Below are positions 9,556 to 18,405 of a DNA stretch of 64,000 nt, in pieces; within the stretch, counting starts at the first letter, position 1; each line of letters starts with the position of its first letter. A model generated the notes under the pieces. It saw only the letters and a program-made list of their open reading frames with translations. It made no database searches and was not told where the DNA came from. Where the stretch lies: contig NZ_CP118269.1 of NCBI RefSeq assembly GCF_030062155.1, positions 2,232,001-2,296,000 of the forward strand, read 5' to 3'. The translations under genes and the position numbers were made by a program. This stretch comes from Pantoea sp. Lij88. Lineage in GTDB: Bacteria; Pseudomonadota; Gammaproteobacteria; Enterobacterales; Enterobacteriaceae.

Positions 9556-9963
9556 ATGCGTTTACTTCATACCATGCTGCGCGTTGGCGATCTGCAACGT
9601 TCTATCGATTTCTACACCCGTGTGCTGGGCATGCGTGTGCTGCGTCAGAGCGAAAACACCGAATATAAATATACCCTGGCCTTTGTGGGCTACACCGACG
9701 AGAGCGAAGGTGCGGTGATCGAGCTGACCTACAACTGGGGCGTCGATAAGTATGACCTCGGTAATGCCTATGGTCACATTGCGCTGGGCGTTGATGACGC
9801 AGCAGCAGCCTGCGAACGTATTCGCAAAGATGGCGGCAACGTGACGCGTGAAGCGGGCCCGGTTAAAGGCGGCTCCACCATTATTGCCTTTGTTGAAGAT
9901 CCCGATGGCTACAAAATCGAGCTGATCGAAAACAAAGATGCCGGTAACGGCCTGGGCAACTAA
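9556..9963 (+). CDS. gloA: glyoxalase I (lactoylglutathione lyase)
   Basis: 135-residue metalloenzyme that isomerises the methylglyoxal-glutathione hemithioacetal to S-lactoylglutathione. All four metal ligands of the Ni-dependent bacterial enzyme are present at canonical positions: His5, Glu56 (VIELTYNW), His74 (AYGHIAL) and Glu122 (YKIELIE). Length equals the E. coli enzyme. ATG 9556 has AGAGG 5 nt upstream; an in-frame ATG at 9529 is rejected. It is placed with nemRA as a reactive-carbonyl detoxification block. Confidence 0.97.
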   Translation: MRLLHTMLRVGDLQRSIDFYTRVLGMRVLRQSENTEYKYTLAFVGYTDESEGAVIELTYNWGVDKYDLGNAYGHIALGVDDAAAACERIRKDGGNVTREAGPVKGGSTIIAFVEDPDGYKIELIENKDAGNGLGN

Positions 9964-9973
9964 ACCTGCCCCT

Positions 9974-9997
9974 CAGCCTGCCCGTCCGGGTGGGCTG
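9974..9997 (+). terminator. possible gloA terminator
   Basis: CAGCC..CCCG / CGGG..GGCTG imperfect stem directly after the gloA stop, followed by a pyrimidine-rich stretch without a clean T-run. Confidence 0.4.
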
Positions 9998-10083
9998 AAT
10001 CCCCTTCTCTTCGCTTCATCTGCTGCACCCGGCCCCGTTTTTTGCCATAATACGCGCTGCCCTTTTTCTGCAACGAGATCCTG

Positions 10084-10752
10084 ATGTCTGAATCGAATTC
10101 CCCTAATGCACTCAATCAACGTTTCCGTGGCTTCTATCCGGTGGTGATCGACGTCGAAACCGCCGGTTTCAACGCGCAAACCGATGCGTTACTGGAGATT
10201 GCCGCTATCACGCTGAAAATGGATGAAGAGGGATGGATTCAGATCGACCAGACGCTGCATTTCAACGTTGAACCCTTTGTCGGATCGCTGCTGCATCCCG
10301 AAGCGCTGGCGTTTACCGGTATCGACCCGAGTAATCCGCTGCGCGGCGCAGTCAGTGAATATGACGCGCTGCACGCCATTTTCAAAATGGTGCGCAAGGG
10401 CATTAAAGACAGCGGCTGCAATCGCGCCATTATGGTGGCGCATAATGCCACCTTCGACCTGAACTTCATGTCAGCGGCAGCAGAACGTGCCAGCCTGAAG
10501 CGCAATCCGTTTCACCCGTTCGCCACCTTTGATACTGCAGCGCTGAGCGGACTGGTGCTGGGTCAGACGGTGCTGGCGAAAGCCTGTATTGCGGCGGGAA
10601 TGGAGTTTGACAGTACGCAGGCACATTCGGCGCTCTATGACACTCAGCAGACCGCGTCACTGTTCTGCGAGCTGGTGAACCGCTGGAAACGGTTAGGTGG
10701 CTGGCCACTGCCCTTCGCAGAAGGCGACGCAGAAGCCACGACATCCGCATAA
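10084..10752 (+). CDS. rnt: ribonuclease T
   Basis: 222-residue DEDDh 3'-5' exoribonuclease that trims 3' ends of tRNA, 5S and 23S rRNA. The catalytic set is intact: Asp23 and Glu25 ([10 protein letters not shown]), Asp125 ([10 protein letters not shown]), Asp150, His181 (QAHSALYD) and Asp186. The downstream rho-independent terminator is shared with convergent grxD. In E. coli K-12 the helicase gene lhr follows rnt; here it does not. Confidence 0.97.
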   Translation: MSESNSPNALNQRFRGFYPVVIDVETAGFNAQTDALLEIAAITLKMDEEGWIQIDQTLHFNVEPFVGSLLHPEALAFTGIDPSNPLRGAVSEYDALHAIFKMVRKGIKDSGCNRAIMVAHNATFDLNFMSAAAERASLKRNPFHPFATFDTAALSGLVLGQTVLAKACIAAGMEFDSTQAHSALYDTQQTASLFCELVNRWKRLGGWPLPFAEGDAEATTSA

Positions 10753-10766
10753 GGGATGCCGCAATG

Positions 10767-10797
10767 AAAAAGGCCGACATGCTGTCGGCCTTTTTTT
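10767..10797. terminator. bidirectional terminator between rnt and grxD
   Basis: AAAAAGGCCGACA, loop TGC, TGTCGGCCTTTTTTT: a perfect stem with A and T runs on either side. It serves both convergent genes and overlaps the grxD stop. Confidence 0.94.
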
Positions 10798-11128
10798 ATT
10801 CTGCTTCTTTAAACTTTTCTGCAGTCTCTTTGATCAGCGTCTGCAGTTCACCACGTTGTAACATCTCAACGATGATGTCGCAGCCACCGACCAGTTCACC
10901 ATCGACCCACAGCTGCGGGAAGGTTGGCCAGTTAGCGAACTTCGGCATCTCGGCACGAATGTCCGGGTTCTGCAGAATATCCACGTAAGCAAAACGCTCA
11001 CCACAGGCTGACAGCGCCTGTACCGCCTGTGCAGAGAAACCGCAGCTAGGCAGTTTCGGGGAACCTTTCATGTACAGCAGGATCGGGTTTTCTGCGATCT
11101 GGCGCTGAATTTTTTCTACAGTACTCAT
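10796..11128 (-). CDS. grxD: monothiol glutaredoxin GrxD (Grx4)
   Basis: 110-residue monothiol glutaredoxin. The active site is CGFS at residues 29-32 (LPSCGFSAQ), with the glutathione-binding WPTFPQLWV and GGCDII motifs. Grx4 proteins bind a bridging [2Fe-2S] cluster and act in Fe-S transfer, often with BolA partners. The C-terminus is a few residues shorter than in E. coli but the fold is complete. It is divergent from mepH. Confidence 0.97.
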   Translation of the reverse strand: MSTVEKIQRQIAENPILLYMKGSPKLPSCGFSAQAVQALSACGERFAYVDILQNPDIRAEMPKFANWPTFPQLWVDGELVGGCDIIVEMLQRGELQTLIKETAEKFKEAE

Positions 11129-11320
11129 AATTGCCTTCCTTAATTCGTCACTTCGTGTTTGTTTATTGTAGCGACTTCGCAGCGTGACTGAAAATGAGAT
11201 TTTGACCGCTGCCCGATTAAATCGCCATCATTGTTAAGTCCTGCTTCGGGACGCCTGATTTCCTGTTTATTAACAGCTGGTAACAGTTTAATAATTCGTA
11301 ATAATTTCGTTGATATAAGA

Positions 11321-11344
11321 CGCTGAAAATGTTCATTTTCAGCG
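11321..11344. repeat. perfect palindrome upstream of mepH
   Basis: CGCTGAAAATG, TT, CATTTTCAGCG: 11-bp arms with a 2-nt centre, about 40 bp upstream of the candidate -35. The position suits an operator; no T-run follows, so it is not a terminator. Confidence 0.7.
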
Positions 11345-11381
11345 CGATTGCGTGGGTTGCAAAGATTAATATTAAAAGGCA

Positions 11382-11411
11382 TTACAGTTTTTAAACGAAC
11401 TGGACTAGAAT
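11382..11411 (+). promoter_or_regulatory. candidate mepH promoter
   Basis: TTACAG, 18-bp spacer, TAGAAT. Transcription would start near 11418 and leave a leader of about 80 nt. Confidence 0.55.
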
Positions 11412-11496
11412 GGCCTGGGCGCTGATCCTGGATCAGATTAATCTCAACTTTGTCGCGGTGCGTAGTGGCCCTGACAACTTAACTAATCAACGGACT

Positions 11497-12306
11497 ATGC
11501 GTTTAATCATTACGCTTTTCATGCTGGCCTTTGCGCAACTGTTTTTCAACGTCGCTGCTGCTTCCCCGCACGCGCCGGTGAACGTCAGTTCGCATAAAGC
11601 AGAAAAAAAGAGTGCGCGCGACGATGAGCGCCGCAAGCGTCGCCAGGTAAAAACGGTGACCAAAAAAACTCGCCTCAGCCCTGTTCAAAAACTCAAAACT
11701 AAAAAACAGAAAAAAGTCGAACTCACTGCTAAACAGACGCCTGCTAAGAAGACCTCGCTCAAAACCGCCCGTATCAGCAAAACAAAAGAAAAAAATAAAG
11801 AGAAGAAACGCTATGGTCATCAGCGCCAGCTGAAAACGGCTGAGGTTATCGCCAGCGAGCCAGGCACCATTAAGATGAGTAAATCCCACCGTCAGCGCTA
11901 TCAGAAGGCCCGTGAAACCGCGATGACCAAGCTGATGGGCCAGTTGGGTAAACCGTATCAGTGGGGCGGCACCTCACCTCACACCGGTTTTGATTGCAGT
12001 GGTCTGGTCTGGTACGCCTATAAAGATCTGGTGAAGTTTAAGATCCCACGTACCGCTAACGAGATGTATCACCTGCGTGACGCGGCACCCATCAAGCGTG
12101 AGTCACTGGAGAAAGGCGATCTGGTCTTCTTCCGTATTAATGGTCGCGGTACTGCGGACCACGTCGGCGTATACCTTGGCGATGGCAAGTTTATTCAGTC
12201 GCCACGTACCGGAAAAGATATTCAGATCAGCGCATTAGGGGAAGATTACTGGCAGCGCCACTACATTGGTGCCCGTCGGGTGATGACGCCGAAAACCATA
12301 CGCTGA
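11497..12306 (+). CDS. mepH: murein DD-endopeptidase MepH (NlpC/P60)
   Basis: 269-residue exported hydrolase that cuts the D-Ala-mDAP cross-links of murein. A signal peptide (residues 1 to about 22, ending AAA-SPH) precedes a very Lys/Arg-rich linker (about 30-105). The NlpC/P60 catalytic domain follows, with Cys167 in FDCSGLVWY, His222 in ADHVGVYLG and His255 in RHYIG. The linker is A-rich in DNA and poorly conserved against E. coli, while the catalytic domain is nearly identical. ATG 11497 begins the signal peptide; an in-frame ATG at 11410 would add 29 residues before it. Confidence 0.93.
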   Translation: MRLIITLFMLAFAQLFFNVAAASPHAPVNVSSHKAEKKSARDDERRKRRQVKTVTKKTRLSPVQKLKTKKQKKVELTAKQTPAKKTSLKTARISKTKEKNKEKKRYGHQRQLKTAEVIASEPGTIKMSKSHRQRYQKARETAMTKLMGQLGKPYQWGGTSPHTGFDCSGLVWYAYKDLVKFKIPRTANEMYHLRDAAPIKRESLEKGDLVFFRINGRGTADHVGVYLGDGKFIQSPRTGKDIQISALGEDYWQRHYIGARRVMTPKTIR

Positions 12307-12322
12307 GCAGCAGAACAGTCAG

Positions 12323-12350
12323 AAAAAGCCGGGATAATCCCGGCTTTTTT
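12323..12350. terminator. mepH terminator
   Basis: AAAAAGCCGGGAT / (A)TCCCGGCTTTTTT stem with T-run. It ends 1 nt before the stop codon of the convergent ynhF. Confidence 0.93.
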
Positions 12351-12351
12351 G

Positions 12352-12441
12352 TTAGTGCAGAATGGCGGTAAAACTAAAGGCCACAATCATCAGCAGACAG
12401 CCCGCAGTGGTCATTAACGCCAGTTTAAGATCGGTACTCAT
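12352..12441 (-). CDS. ynhF: 29-residue membrane protein YnhF
   Basis: Small ORF reading MSTDLKLALMTTAGCLLMIV and on to FTAILH. It is 29 residues, the same length and pattern as E. coli YnhF, a proven single-span membrane microprotein. The hydrophobic segment covers about residues 9-26. A good ribosome site (AAGGAG, 7 nt upstream) supports translation. In E. coli it sits just upstream of purR on the opposite strand, and the same holds here. Function is unknown. Here it follows mepH directly, without the sodB and ydhP genes that E. coli has between them. Confidence 0.93.
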   Translation of the reverse strand: MSTDLKLALMTTAGCLLMIVAFSFTAILH

Positions 12442-12566
12442 TACATGCTCCTTAGTCACACAATTTGTAGGGTTATGGCATTTTCCCACACGACCCGGTA
12501 AAAATCTCGTTTTATCCGTCCAGCCTTGTTAGAATCCCGCCTTTGTTGCGCAACGCGCGCAACTCT

Positions 12567-12582
12567 GATTCCGTTTGCGCAT
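12567..12582. promoter_or_regulatory. possible second PUR box in the purR leader
   Basis: On the minus strand ATGCGCAAACGGAATC, a weaker match to the PurR operator than the site at 12663. E. coli purR also has two operators. Confidence 0.4.
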
Positions 12583-12662
12583 CTTTTAAGGCGTTTATTC
12601 TCCGCCAGCGGCCTGTTTACCGACCAGAAAAGCTGCATTTTTGCGGAAAAATCCCTGAGCAG

Positions 12663-12678
12663 ACGCAAACGTTTAACA
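12663..12678. promoter_or_regulatory. PUR box upstream of purR
   Basis: ACGCAAACGTTTAACA fits the PurR operator consensus (ACGCAAACGTTTTCGT) with a perfect core. It lies 44 nt upstream of the purR start, consistent with autoregulation. Confidence 0.85.
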
Positions 12679-12722
12679 CTACGCTTATCAAAGATTTAGA
12701 TAAGCACTGGAGTCCGATTTTC

Positions 12723-13748
12723 ATGGCAACAATCAAAGATGTGGCGAAACGCGCCGGCGTCTCAACGACCACCGTTTCGCACGTCATCAATAAAACCCGC
12801 TTTGTCGCTGAAGAGACGCGCAACGCGGTCTGGCAGGCGATCAAGGAACTGCACTACTCGCCGAGCGCCGTGGCGCGCAGCCTGAAAGTGAACCACACCA
12901 AAACGCTGGGCCTGCTTGCCACCTCCAGCGAAGCACCCTATTTCGCTGAAATTATTGAAGCGGTTGAAAATCACTGTTTTGACAAAGGCTATACGCTGAT
13001 TCTGGGTAATGCGCACAACGATCTGCAAAAGCAGCGTGCCTACCTCAGCATGATGGCGCAGAAGCGCGTCGATGGTCTGCTGGTGATGTGCTCTGAATAT
13101 CCGGACGACCTGTTGCAGATGCTGGAAGAGAACCGCAATATCCCGATGGTGGTGATGGACTGGGGCGAGTCGCGCGCCGACTTCACCGACACGGTGCTGG
13201 ATAATGCCTTCCAGGGCGGCTATCTGGCGGGACGCTATCTGATTGAACGTGGACACCGTGATATTGGTGCTATCCCCGGCCAGATGGAGCGCAATACCGG
13301 TGGCGGACGCCATGCCGGTTTCCTGAAAGCGCTGGAAGAAGCGGGTATCCAGCCGCGTGCCGAGTGGATTGTGCAGGGTGACTTTGAGCCGGAATCGGGC
13401 TATCAGGCGATGCAGCAGATCCTGTCGCAGAAACAGCGCCCGACGGCGGTGTTCTGCGGCGGTGACATCATGGCGATGGGCGCGATTTGCGCCGCTGACG
13501 AGATGGGGTTACGCGTCCCGCAGGATATTTCGGTGATCGGTTATGACAATGTGCGCAACGCCCGCTATTTCGCACCCGCCCTGACGACCGTACATCAGCC
13601 TAAAGCTCAGCTGGGGGAAAAAGCGCTGGATATGCTGCTGGACCGCATCACCAGTAAGCGTGAAATTTCACAAACGATCGAAGTCCATCCCACGCTGATT
13701 GAACGTCGTTCTGTGGCTGATGGTCCGTTCCGCGACTATCGCCGTTAA
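12723..13748 (+). CDS. purR: purine repressor PurR (LacI family)
   Basis: 341 residues, same length as E. coli. With hypoxanthine or guanine as corepressor it represses purine synthesis genes. The N-terminal LacI helix-turn-helix is nearly identical ([27 protein letters not shown]) with the hinge helix [12 protein letters not shown]. The rest is the periplasmic-binding-like corepressor domain. ATG 12723 is chosen over the earlier in-frame 12543, which would put 60 residues ahead of the HTH. The last base pairs are shared with the punR stop: both genes end in TAA within one TTAA palindrome. Confidence 0.97.
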   Translation: MATIKDVAKRAGVSTTTVSHVINKTRFVAEETRNAVWQAIKELHYSPSAVARSLKVNHTKTLGLLATSSEAPYFAEIIEAVENHCFDKGYTLILGNAHNDLQKQRAYLSMMAQKRVDGLLVMCSEYPDDLLQMLEENRNIPMVVMDWGESRADFTDTVLDNAFQGGYLAGRYLIERGHRDIGAIPGQMERNTGGGRHAGFLKALEEAGIQPRAEWIVQGDFEPESGYQAMQQILSQKQRPTAVFCGGDIMAMGAICAADEMGLRVPQDISVIGYDNVRNARYFAPALTTVHQPKAQLGEKALDMLLDRITSKREISQTIEVHPTLIERRSVADGPFRDYRR

Positions 13749-14650
13749 TCCTCGCTTAACCACTCCTGATTAAGCGTTTGCGCATCACCCAGATAGCTGA
13801 GTAACCAGCCTGTCGCCGGTGATGCGCGATCCTCGGCCCAGCTGACGCAGCAGGGGCTATCCGGGAACGCCACCGGCAGTGTCAGTTCAACCAGATCGCC
13901 GCTGTCGAGCAGCGGTCTGGCAAGATGACCCGGTACCATCGCCACACACAATCCCGCCTGCACGCACTCCAGACCGGTCTGCCATTCCGGCACCACCAGC
14001 CTGCGCTGGTTATCCAGCGTCCACGTCATACGGCGCGGCAGCGCTCGCGAGGTATCTTCCAGCACCAGTGATGGCCAGCTTCGCAGCGTGTCATCATCGA
14101 TCTGGCTCGCCTGCGTCAGTGGATGATCGGGCGCGACCACGCAGCGCCAGTTGAGGGTGCCCATATCCCGAAACGCAAAACGCCCGCCCACCGGAATCGC
14201 CTGGGTGGCCCCAATCGCCACTTCCACCCGGCCATCGGCCAGCGCATCCCAGACGCCATTAAATACCTCATAGCTGATGATCAGTTCCATATCGGGGAAG
14301 TGACGATAGAAATCTTTGACCAGTTGCCGGGTGCGCTGAGGTTTGGCGATACGGTCAACGGCAATACTGAGCTGCCCGCGCCAGCCGTTGGCCAGTTGCT
14401 GACACTGACGCCGGGTGGCAAGCATTTTTTTGATGACGCTTCGGCCTTCCCGGACAAAATGCTCACCCGCCGGCGTCAGCACCACTTCACGATGTTGACG
14501 CTCAAACAGCGGCACCGCCAGCCAGTTTTCCAGCTGGCGCACGGTGTAGCTGATGGCAGAAGGCACCCGATGTAGCTCCTGCGCGGCAGCGCTGAAGCTG
14601 CCCCCACGCGCAACCGCGTCAACCACCTCTAATGCATATTCAGACCACAT
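13745..14650 (-). CDS. punR: LysR-type regulator PunR (YdhB)
   Basis: 301-residue LysR regulator: N-terminal winged HTH ([23 protein letters not shown]) and C-terminal effector-binding domain. E. coli YdhB was renamed PunR as activator of the divergent purine nucleoside transporter gene punC; the same divergent arrangement is present here with 107 bp between the starts. It is convergent with purR and overlaps it by 4 bp. The juxtaposition of purR, punR and punC groups purine control genes. Confidence 0.93.
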   Translation of the reverse strand: MWSEYALEVVDAVARGGSFSAAAQELHRVPSAISYTVRQLENWLAVPLFERQHREVVLTPAGEHFVREGRSVIKKMLATRRQCQQLANGWRGQLSIAVDRIAKPQRTRQLVKDFYRHFPDMELIISYEVFNGVWDALADGRVEVAIGATQAIPVGGRFAFRDMGTLNWRCVVAPDHPLTQASQIDDDTLRSWPSLVLEDTSRALPRRMTWTLDNQRRLVVPEWQTGLECVQAGLCVAMVPGHLARPLLDSGDLVELTLPVAFPDSPCCVSWAEDRASPATGWLLSYLGDAQTLNQEWLSED

Positions 14651-14757
14651 AATCTGCCTTCAAAAATTTTAACAGCAATCGGCAAATATTACCGTTTCAC
14701 AGCAGCAAACGCACCTTTTACACTCTGCCGCGTTTATCCTGCAAAAATGAGAATGAG

Positions 14758-15960
14758 ATGTTGTCGAACAAAGGATTCATGCCCTACCTTGCCCTGCTGA
14801 GCATGCTCGGCTTTTTAGCCACGGATATGTACCTGCCCGCCTTTGGTGCGATGCAGCAAACCTTTAATACCTCACCCGGTCTGATCAGCGCCAGTATGAG
14901 TCTCTTTCTGGGAGGCTTCGCCGTGGGTCAGCTTTTCTGGGGACCGCTTTCCGATCGCATTGGCCGCAAGCCAGTACTGCTGGCCGGACTGGCTATGTTT
15001 GGTATCGGCTGCGCGGGCATGCTGTGGGTGAATGATATTTATCTGATGCTGGCGCTACGGTTTGTTCAGGCGATTGGTGTCTGTGCTGCGGCCGTGAGCT
15101 GGCAGGCGCTGGTAGTGGATCGCTACCCTGCCGCACGCGCCAACAAAGTCTTCGCCACCATTATGCCGCTGGTTGCGCTCTCTCCGGCGCTGGCGCCGTT
15201 GCTGGGTGCCTGGCTGATTGGCCACTTCCACTGGCGTTCGATTTTCCTGGTACTGACCCTGATTGCGGTAGCGCTGATTCTGACCACGCTGCGTCTGCCC
15301 ACCGTTCGCAAAGCCGCCGGCGACAAAAAGGCGCAGCCGGGCTTCTTTACGCTGCTGAAATCTCGGGTCTACAGCGGCAACGTGCTGATCTACTCCGCCT
15401 GTTCCGCCAGTTTCTTTGCCTGGCTGACCGGCTCGCCATTTATTCTGGCGGACCTGGGGCTCTCACCCGCCGATATCGGCCTGAGCTATGTCCCACAGAC
15501 TCTTGCCTTTTTAATCGGCGGATTCGGCTGTCGCGCCCTGCTTAACCGCTTCAACGGTGCTCAGTTGCTTCCCTGGCTGCTGGGCGTCTACAGCCTGAGC
15601 ATTCTGGCGCTGTTTGCTGTTGCGCTTGCAGGCAGCAGCACGCTGGTGAGCCTGATGGTTCCGTTCTGCGGTATGGCACTGGCTAACGGCGCGATCTACC
15701 CGATTGTGGTTTCCAGTGCACTGATGCCCTTCCCGGATGCCACCGGTAAAGCGGCCGCGTTGCAGAACACTCTGCAGTTAGGACTCTGCTTCGCCGCCAG
15801 CCTGGCAGTATCGGCCGGTTTAACCCAGGCTCTGTTTACCACCACGCTGATGATGACGGTGACTATTGTGCTCGCACTGCTCGGTTACGTTATGCAGCAT
15901 GCCGCAAGCGCACAAACTGTTGTTGCCTCTGCACAACCTGCCTGCCAGGATAATCACTGA
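14758..15960 (+). CDS. punC: MFS purine nucleoside transporter PunC (YdhC)
   Basis: 400-residue Bcr/CflA-type major facilitator with 12 predicted membrane helices. The loop 2-3 motif A reads [15 protein letters not shown], and the first helix carries [16 protein letters not shown], the family hallmark. E. coli PunC exports or imports purine nucleosides (adenosine) under PunR control. The spacer to punR should hold the shared control region. A 34-nt palindrome follows 45 nt after the stop. Confidence 0.93.
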   Translation: MLSNKGFMPYLALLSMLGFLATDMYLPAFGAMQQTFNTSPGLISASMSLFLGGFAVGQLFWGPLSDRIGRKPVLLAGLAMFGIGCAGMLWVNDIYLMLALRFVQAIGVCAAAVSWQALVVDRYPAARANKVFATIMPLVALSPALAPLLGAWLIGHFHWRSIFLVLTLIAVALILTTLRLPTVRKAAGDKKAQPGFFTLLKSRVYSGNVLIYSACSASFFAWLTGSPFILADLGLSPADIGLSYVPQTLAFLIGGFGCRALLNRFNGAQLLPWLLGVYSLSILALFAVALAGSSTLVSLMVPFCGMALANGAIYPIVVSSALMPFPDATGKAAALQNTLQLGLCFAASLAVSAGLTQALFTTTLMMTVTIVLALLGYVMQHAASAQTVVASAQPACQDNH

Positions 15961-16268
15961 CACACAGACTTTTTAGTTAGCGCCCTAACAATAAGTCATT
16001 GAATATTGACCCGCGTGAGAATATACTCATCCGGGTCAACAAATCTGTAATAAATCAACAATATAATAACGTAATAATCTGATTGGCACCCTGTTGCCGG
16101 GACGGTATTTGTGCGCGTTATTCCTACCCTACCGACCTGCTGCAGGCTCTTCCAGTCCTCTGTATCACACAATAACCGGTGTGCGGAGTCATCCGTGACG
16201 TTTCTCAATACCTGACGAAATTGGCTACTCTTTGTTCAGGTTCAGATTGGACAGGTGGTGGAAAAGCT
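15961..16268. other. punC-cfa intergenic region
   Basis: 308 bp. It contains the palindrome at 16006-16039 and a candidate sigma-S-type -10 (CTACTCT, 16225-16231) that would give a leader of about 31 nt for cfa, comparable to the proximal growth-phase promoter of E. coli cfa. E. coli cfa also has a distal promoter near -210; its counterpart here was not clear to me. Confidence 0.5.
16006..16039. repeat. 34-nt near-perfect palindrome between punC and cfa
   Basis: Arms TTGACCCGCGTGAG and CTCATCCGGGTCAA around AATATA: 12 of 14 positions pair by Watson-Crick rules, one is a mismatch and one a G-T. No T-run follows. Operator or stable hairpin. Confidence 0.7.
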
Positions 16269-17417
16269 ATGAGTTCATCTTATGCAGAAGCAGTGAGCCC
16301 TGAAGAGAACCATTGGTATCGCATCGTTCATGAACTGCTGGAAAAAGCGGATATTGAAATCAATGGTTCACGTCCCTGGGATATCCATGTTACTCATCCC
16401 GGGTTTTTTAAGCGTGTTCTGCAGGAGGGTTCACTTGGGCTCGGTGAGAGCTATATGGATGGATGGTGGGAGTGTGACCGGCTGGATATCTTCTTCCACC
16501 AGGTGCTCAGACATAAACTCGATCAGCAGCTTCCTCATCACTTTAAAGATACGCTGCGCATTGCCGCTGCCCGCTTAACCAATCTGCAGTCAAAAAAACG
16601 GGCGTGGATTGTCGGTAAAGAGCATTACGACCTGGGTAACGACCTCTTTTCACTGATGCTCGACCCGTACATGCAGTACTCCTGTGGCTACTGGAAAGAG
16701 GCAACGACGCTGGCAGCGGCGCAGGAAGCCAAGCTGGATATGATCTGCCGTAAATTAGCGCTGGAACCCGGAATGTCGCTGCTGGATATCGGTTGTGGCT
16801 GGGGCGGGCTCGCGGAATTTGCCGCACGTCATTACGGCGTGAAGGTGCATGGCGTGACGATTTCCGCTGAACAACAGAAACTGGCGCAGCAGCGCTGTAG
16901 TGGATTAGACGTCACGATTCTGCTGCAGGATTATCGCGATCTGAATGAGCAGTTTGATCGCATCGTTTCGGTGGGGATGTTTGAGCATGTCGGGCCGAAA
17001 AATTACGCCACTTATTTTGATGTGGTCGATCGTAATTTAAAGCCTGACGGTATTTTCCTGCTTCACACCATTGGTGCGATTAAAACCGATATGAGTGTCG
17101 ATCCCTGGATCGATAAATATATCTTCCCCAATGGCTGTCTGCCTTCGGTGCGTCATGTGGCGGATGCCAGCGAGCCCCATTTTATTCTGGAAGACTGGCA
17201 TAACTTTGGTGCTGATTACGATAAAACCCTGATGGCCTGGCATGAACGCTTTCTGCAGGCCTGGCCCGAGCTGGCTGATAAATATGGCGAACGTTTTAAG
17301 CGGATGTTCTCCTATTATCTGAACGCCTGTGCCGGTGCTTTCCGGGCGCGTGATATTCAGCTGTGGCAGATTGTGTTCAGTCGGGGTGTTGAGGGGGGAT
17401 TACGGGTGGCGCGGTAG
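16269..17417 (+). CDS. cfa: cyclopropane-fatty-acyl-phospholipid synthase
   Basis: 382 residues, same length as E. coli Cfa. Transfers a methylene from S-adenosylmethionine to unsaturated acyl chains of membrane lipids on entry to stationary phase. SAM-binding loop LDIGCGWGG at 172-180; Cys139 in YSCGYW matches a ligand of the active-site bicarbonate. The C-terminal AGAFRARDIQLWQ is typical. ATG 16269 gives the family N-terminus MSSS; an in-frame ATG at 16179 is rejected. Confidence 0.97.
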   Translation: MSSSYAEAVSPEENHWYRIVHELLEKADIEINGSRPWDIHVTHPGFFKRVLQEGSLGLGESYMDGWWECDRLDIFFHQVLRHKLDQQLPHHFKDTLRIAAARLTNLQSKKRAWIVGKEHYDLGNDLFSLMLDPYMQYSCGYWKEATTLAAAQEAKLDMICRKLALEPGMSLLDIGCGWGGLAEFAARHYGVKVHGVTISAEQQKLAQQRCSGLDVTILLQDYRDLNEQFDRIVSVGMFEHVGPKNYATYFDVVDRNLKPDGIFLLHTIGAIKTDMSVDPWIDKYIFPNGCLPSVRHVADASEPHFILEDWHNFGADYDKTLMAWHERFLQAWPELADKYGERFKRMFSYYLNACAGAFRARDIQLWQIVFSRGVEGGLRVAR

Positions 17418-17745
17418 GGAGTGTCAGTTTGTTAAGAGGGTGATGCGGTGCTGAAGGTGTTAAAAGACTGGCCTGTTTTGAGAGTGGAACTGCACAGGGA
17501 ACACAGTCAGATCGGAAAGTCGCAAAACCCGTCATCCCTGACATGCCCGGCCCGCGCGATTACGCACCTCATCCCTGAGGTGCGCCCGTTGCCGGGCCAA
17601 CGCGTTGCGTTGTTCAAAAACGCTCCCAGCGTTTTTGTCCCAGCCGCGGGACGCTTTCCTCTTCTGACTGTGTTCCCTGCGCTTCAGGCTATTATACCGC
17701 TGCCAGAATCACACGGTTTGGCTTTCCAGCAGTCTTTGCGGGTTA
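17418..17745. other. cfa-ribC intergenic region with inserted element
   Basis: 328 bp between two convergent genes. More than half is the hairpin-rich inverted-repeat element at 17492-17682. No open frame in it looks coding. Confidence 0.7.
17492..17682. mobile_element. MITE-like element with 20-bp inverted ends
   Basis: The ends GCACAGGGAACACAGTCAGA (17492-17511) and its inverse at 17663-17682 differ at one position. After a 3-nt unpaired stretch in each arm, GGAAAG/CTTTCC pairs further. Inside are three stems: GCCCGGC/GCCGGGC (17545-17551 with 17591-17597), CGCACCTCA/TGAGGTGCG (17563-17571 with 17576-17584) nested within it, and AAAAACGCT/AGCGTTTTT (17616-17624 with 17628-17636). There is no ORF and no clear target duplication. 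It is neither the ERIC nor the REP sequence I know. The call rests on structure; whether it is repeated elsewhere in the genome cannot be seen here, and I found no second copy in this window. Confidence 0.6.
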
Positions 17746-18405
17746 TTAACTTTCGGAGGCAGGCTGGCCGGTCAGCATACTCATCGCCGCTGCGGCATCG
17801 CGCTGTGCTAACACCCGCTCAACGGTCTCTACGATTGCCTGCGTGTGCGGATCGATCTCAATATTGACCCGATCGCCAAACGTCTTCGCGCCCAGAGTCG
17901 TACGCTCCAGCGTTTCCGGGATCAGATAGACGCAGAACTTGGTCTTCGTCACATCCCCCACCGTCAGGCTGATACCGTCGATGCCGACGAAACCTTTATG
18001 CAGAATATATTTCATCTGCGTCGGATCCTGAATTTTAAACCAGACTTCGCGGTTATGTTCTGACTGAATAATTTTGCAGATTTCAGCGGTGGTCATAATA
18101 TGACCTGACATCAGATGGCCGCCTATTTCATCGCTGAATCTGGCTGCACGCTCAATATTGACCACGTCGCCCTGACGTAAATCGCCAAGGTTAGTCACCC
18201 GCAATGTCTCTTTAATTAAATCAAAACTGACGCGGTCGCCTTCAATTGCCGTCACGGTTAAGCAGCAACCGTTATGGGCTACCGATGCGCCCAGCGCCAG
18301 ACCCGGTAACAGGTCTTCCGGCAGTCGGACAGTGTGGGTACGAAACAGTTCTTTCTCTTCAATGGACACGATTTCTGCGGTGCCCTGCACAATACCGGTA
18401 AACAT
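17746..18405 (-). CDS. ribC: riboflavin synthase alpha chain
   Basis: 219-residue enzyme that dismutates two 6,7-dimethyl-8-ribityllumazine molecules to riboflavin and the pyrimidinedione. It starts [12 protein letters not shown] and has two tandem lumazine-binding barrels (about 1-97 and 98-195), the second starting [11 protein letters not shown]. Each carries the repeated LTV motif ([17 protein letters not shown]). No FMN riboswitch is visible upstream. The gene is named ribC in E. coli and ribE in many other annotations. It is divergent from mdtK. Confidence 0.96.
   Translation of the reverse strand: MFTGIVQGTAEIVSIEEKELFRTHTVRLPEDLLPGLALGASVAHNGCCLTVTAIEGDRVSFDLIKETLRVTNLGDLRQGDVVNIERAARFSDEIGGHLMSGHIMTTAEICKIIQSEHNREVWFKIQDPTQMKYILHKGFVGIDGISLTVGDVTKTKFCVYLIPETLERTTLGAKTFGDRVNIEIDPHTQAIVETVERVLAQRDAAAAMSMLTGQPASES

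Larger units (their letters stand above)
11129..11496. other. divergent grxD-mepH intergenic region
   Basis: 368 bp without a gene. It holds a perfect 24-nt palindrome at 11321-11344 and a candidate sigma-70 promoter for mepH at 11382-11411. The part nearest grxD is AT-rich; I recognise nothing else in it. Confidence 0.6.

Noticed and set aside
12543..12722. 60-residue N-terminal extension of PurR
   Set aside because: LacI-family proteins begin with the HTH; the extension covers the PUR boxes and promoter region.
17448..17867. 139-codon plus-strand frame across the cfa-ribC gap
   Set aside because: It runs through the hairpin element and antisense into ribC; no ribosome site and no family resemblance.
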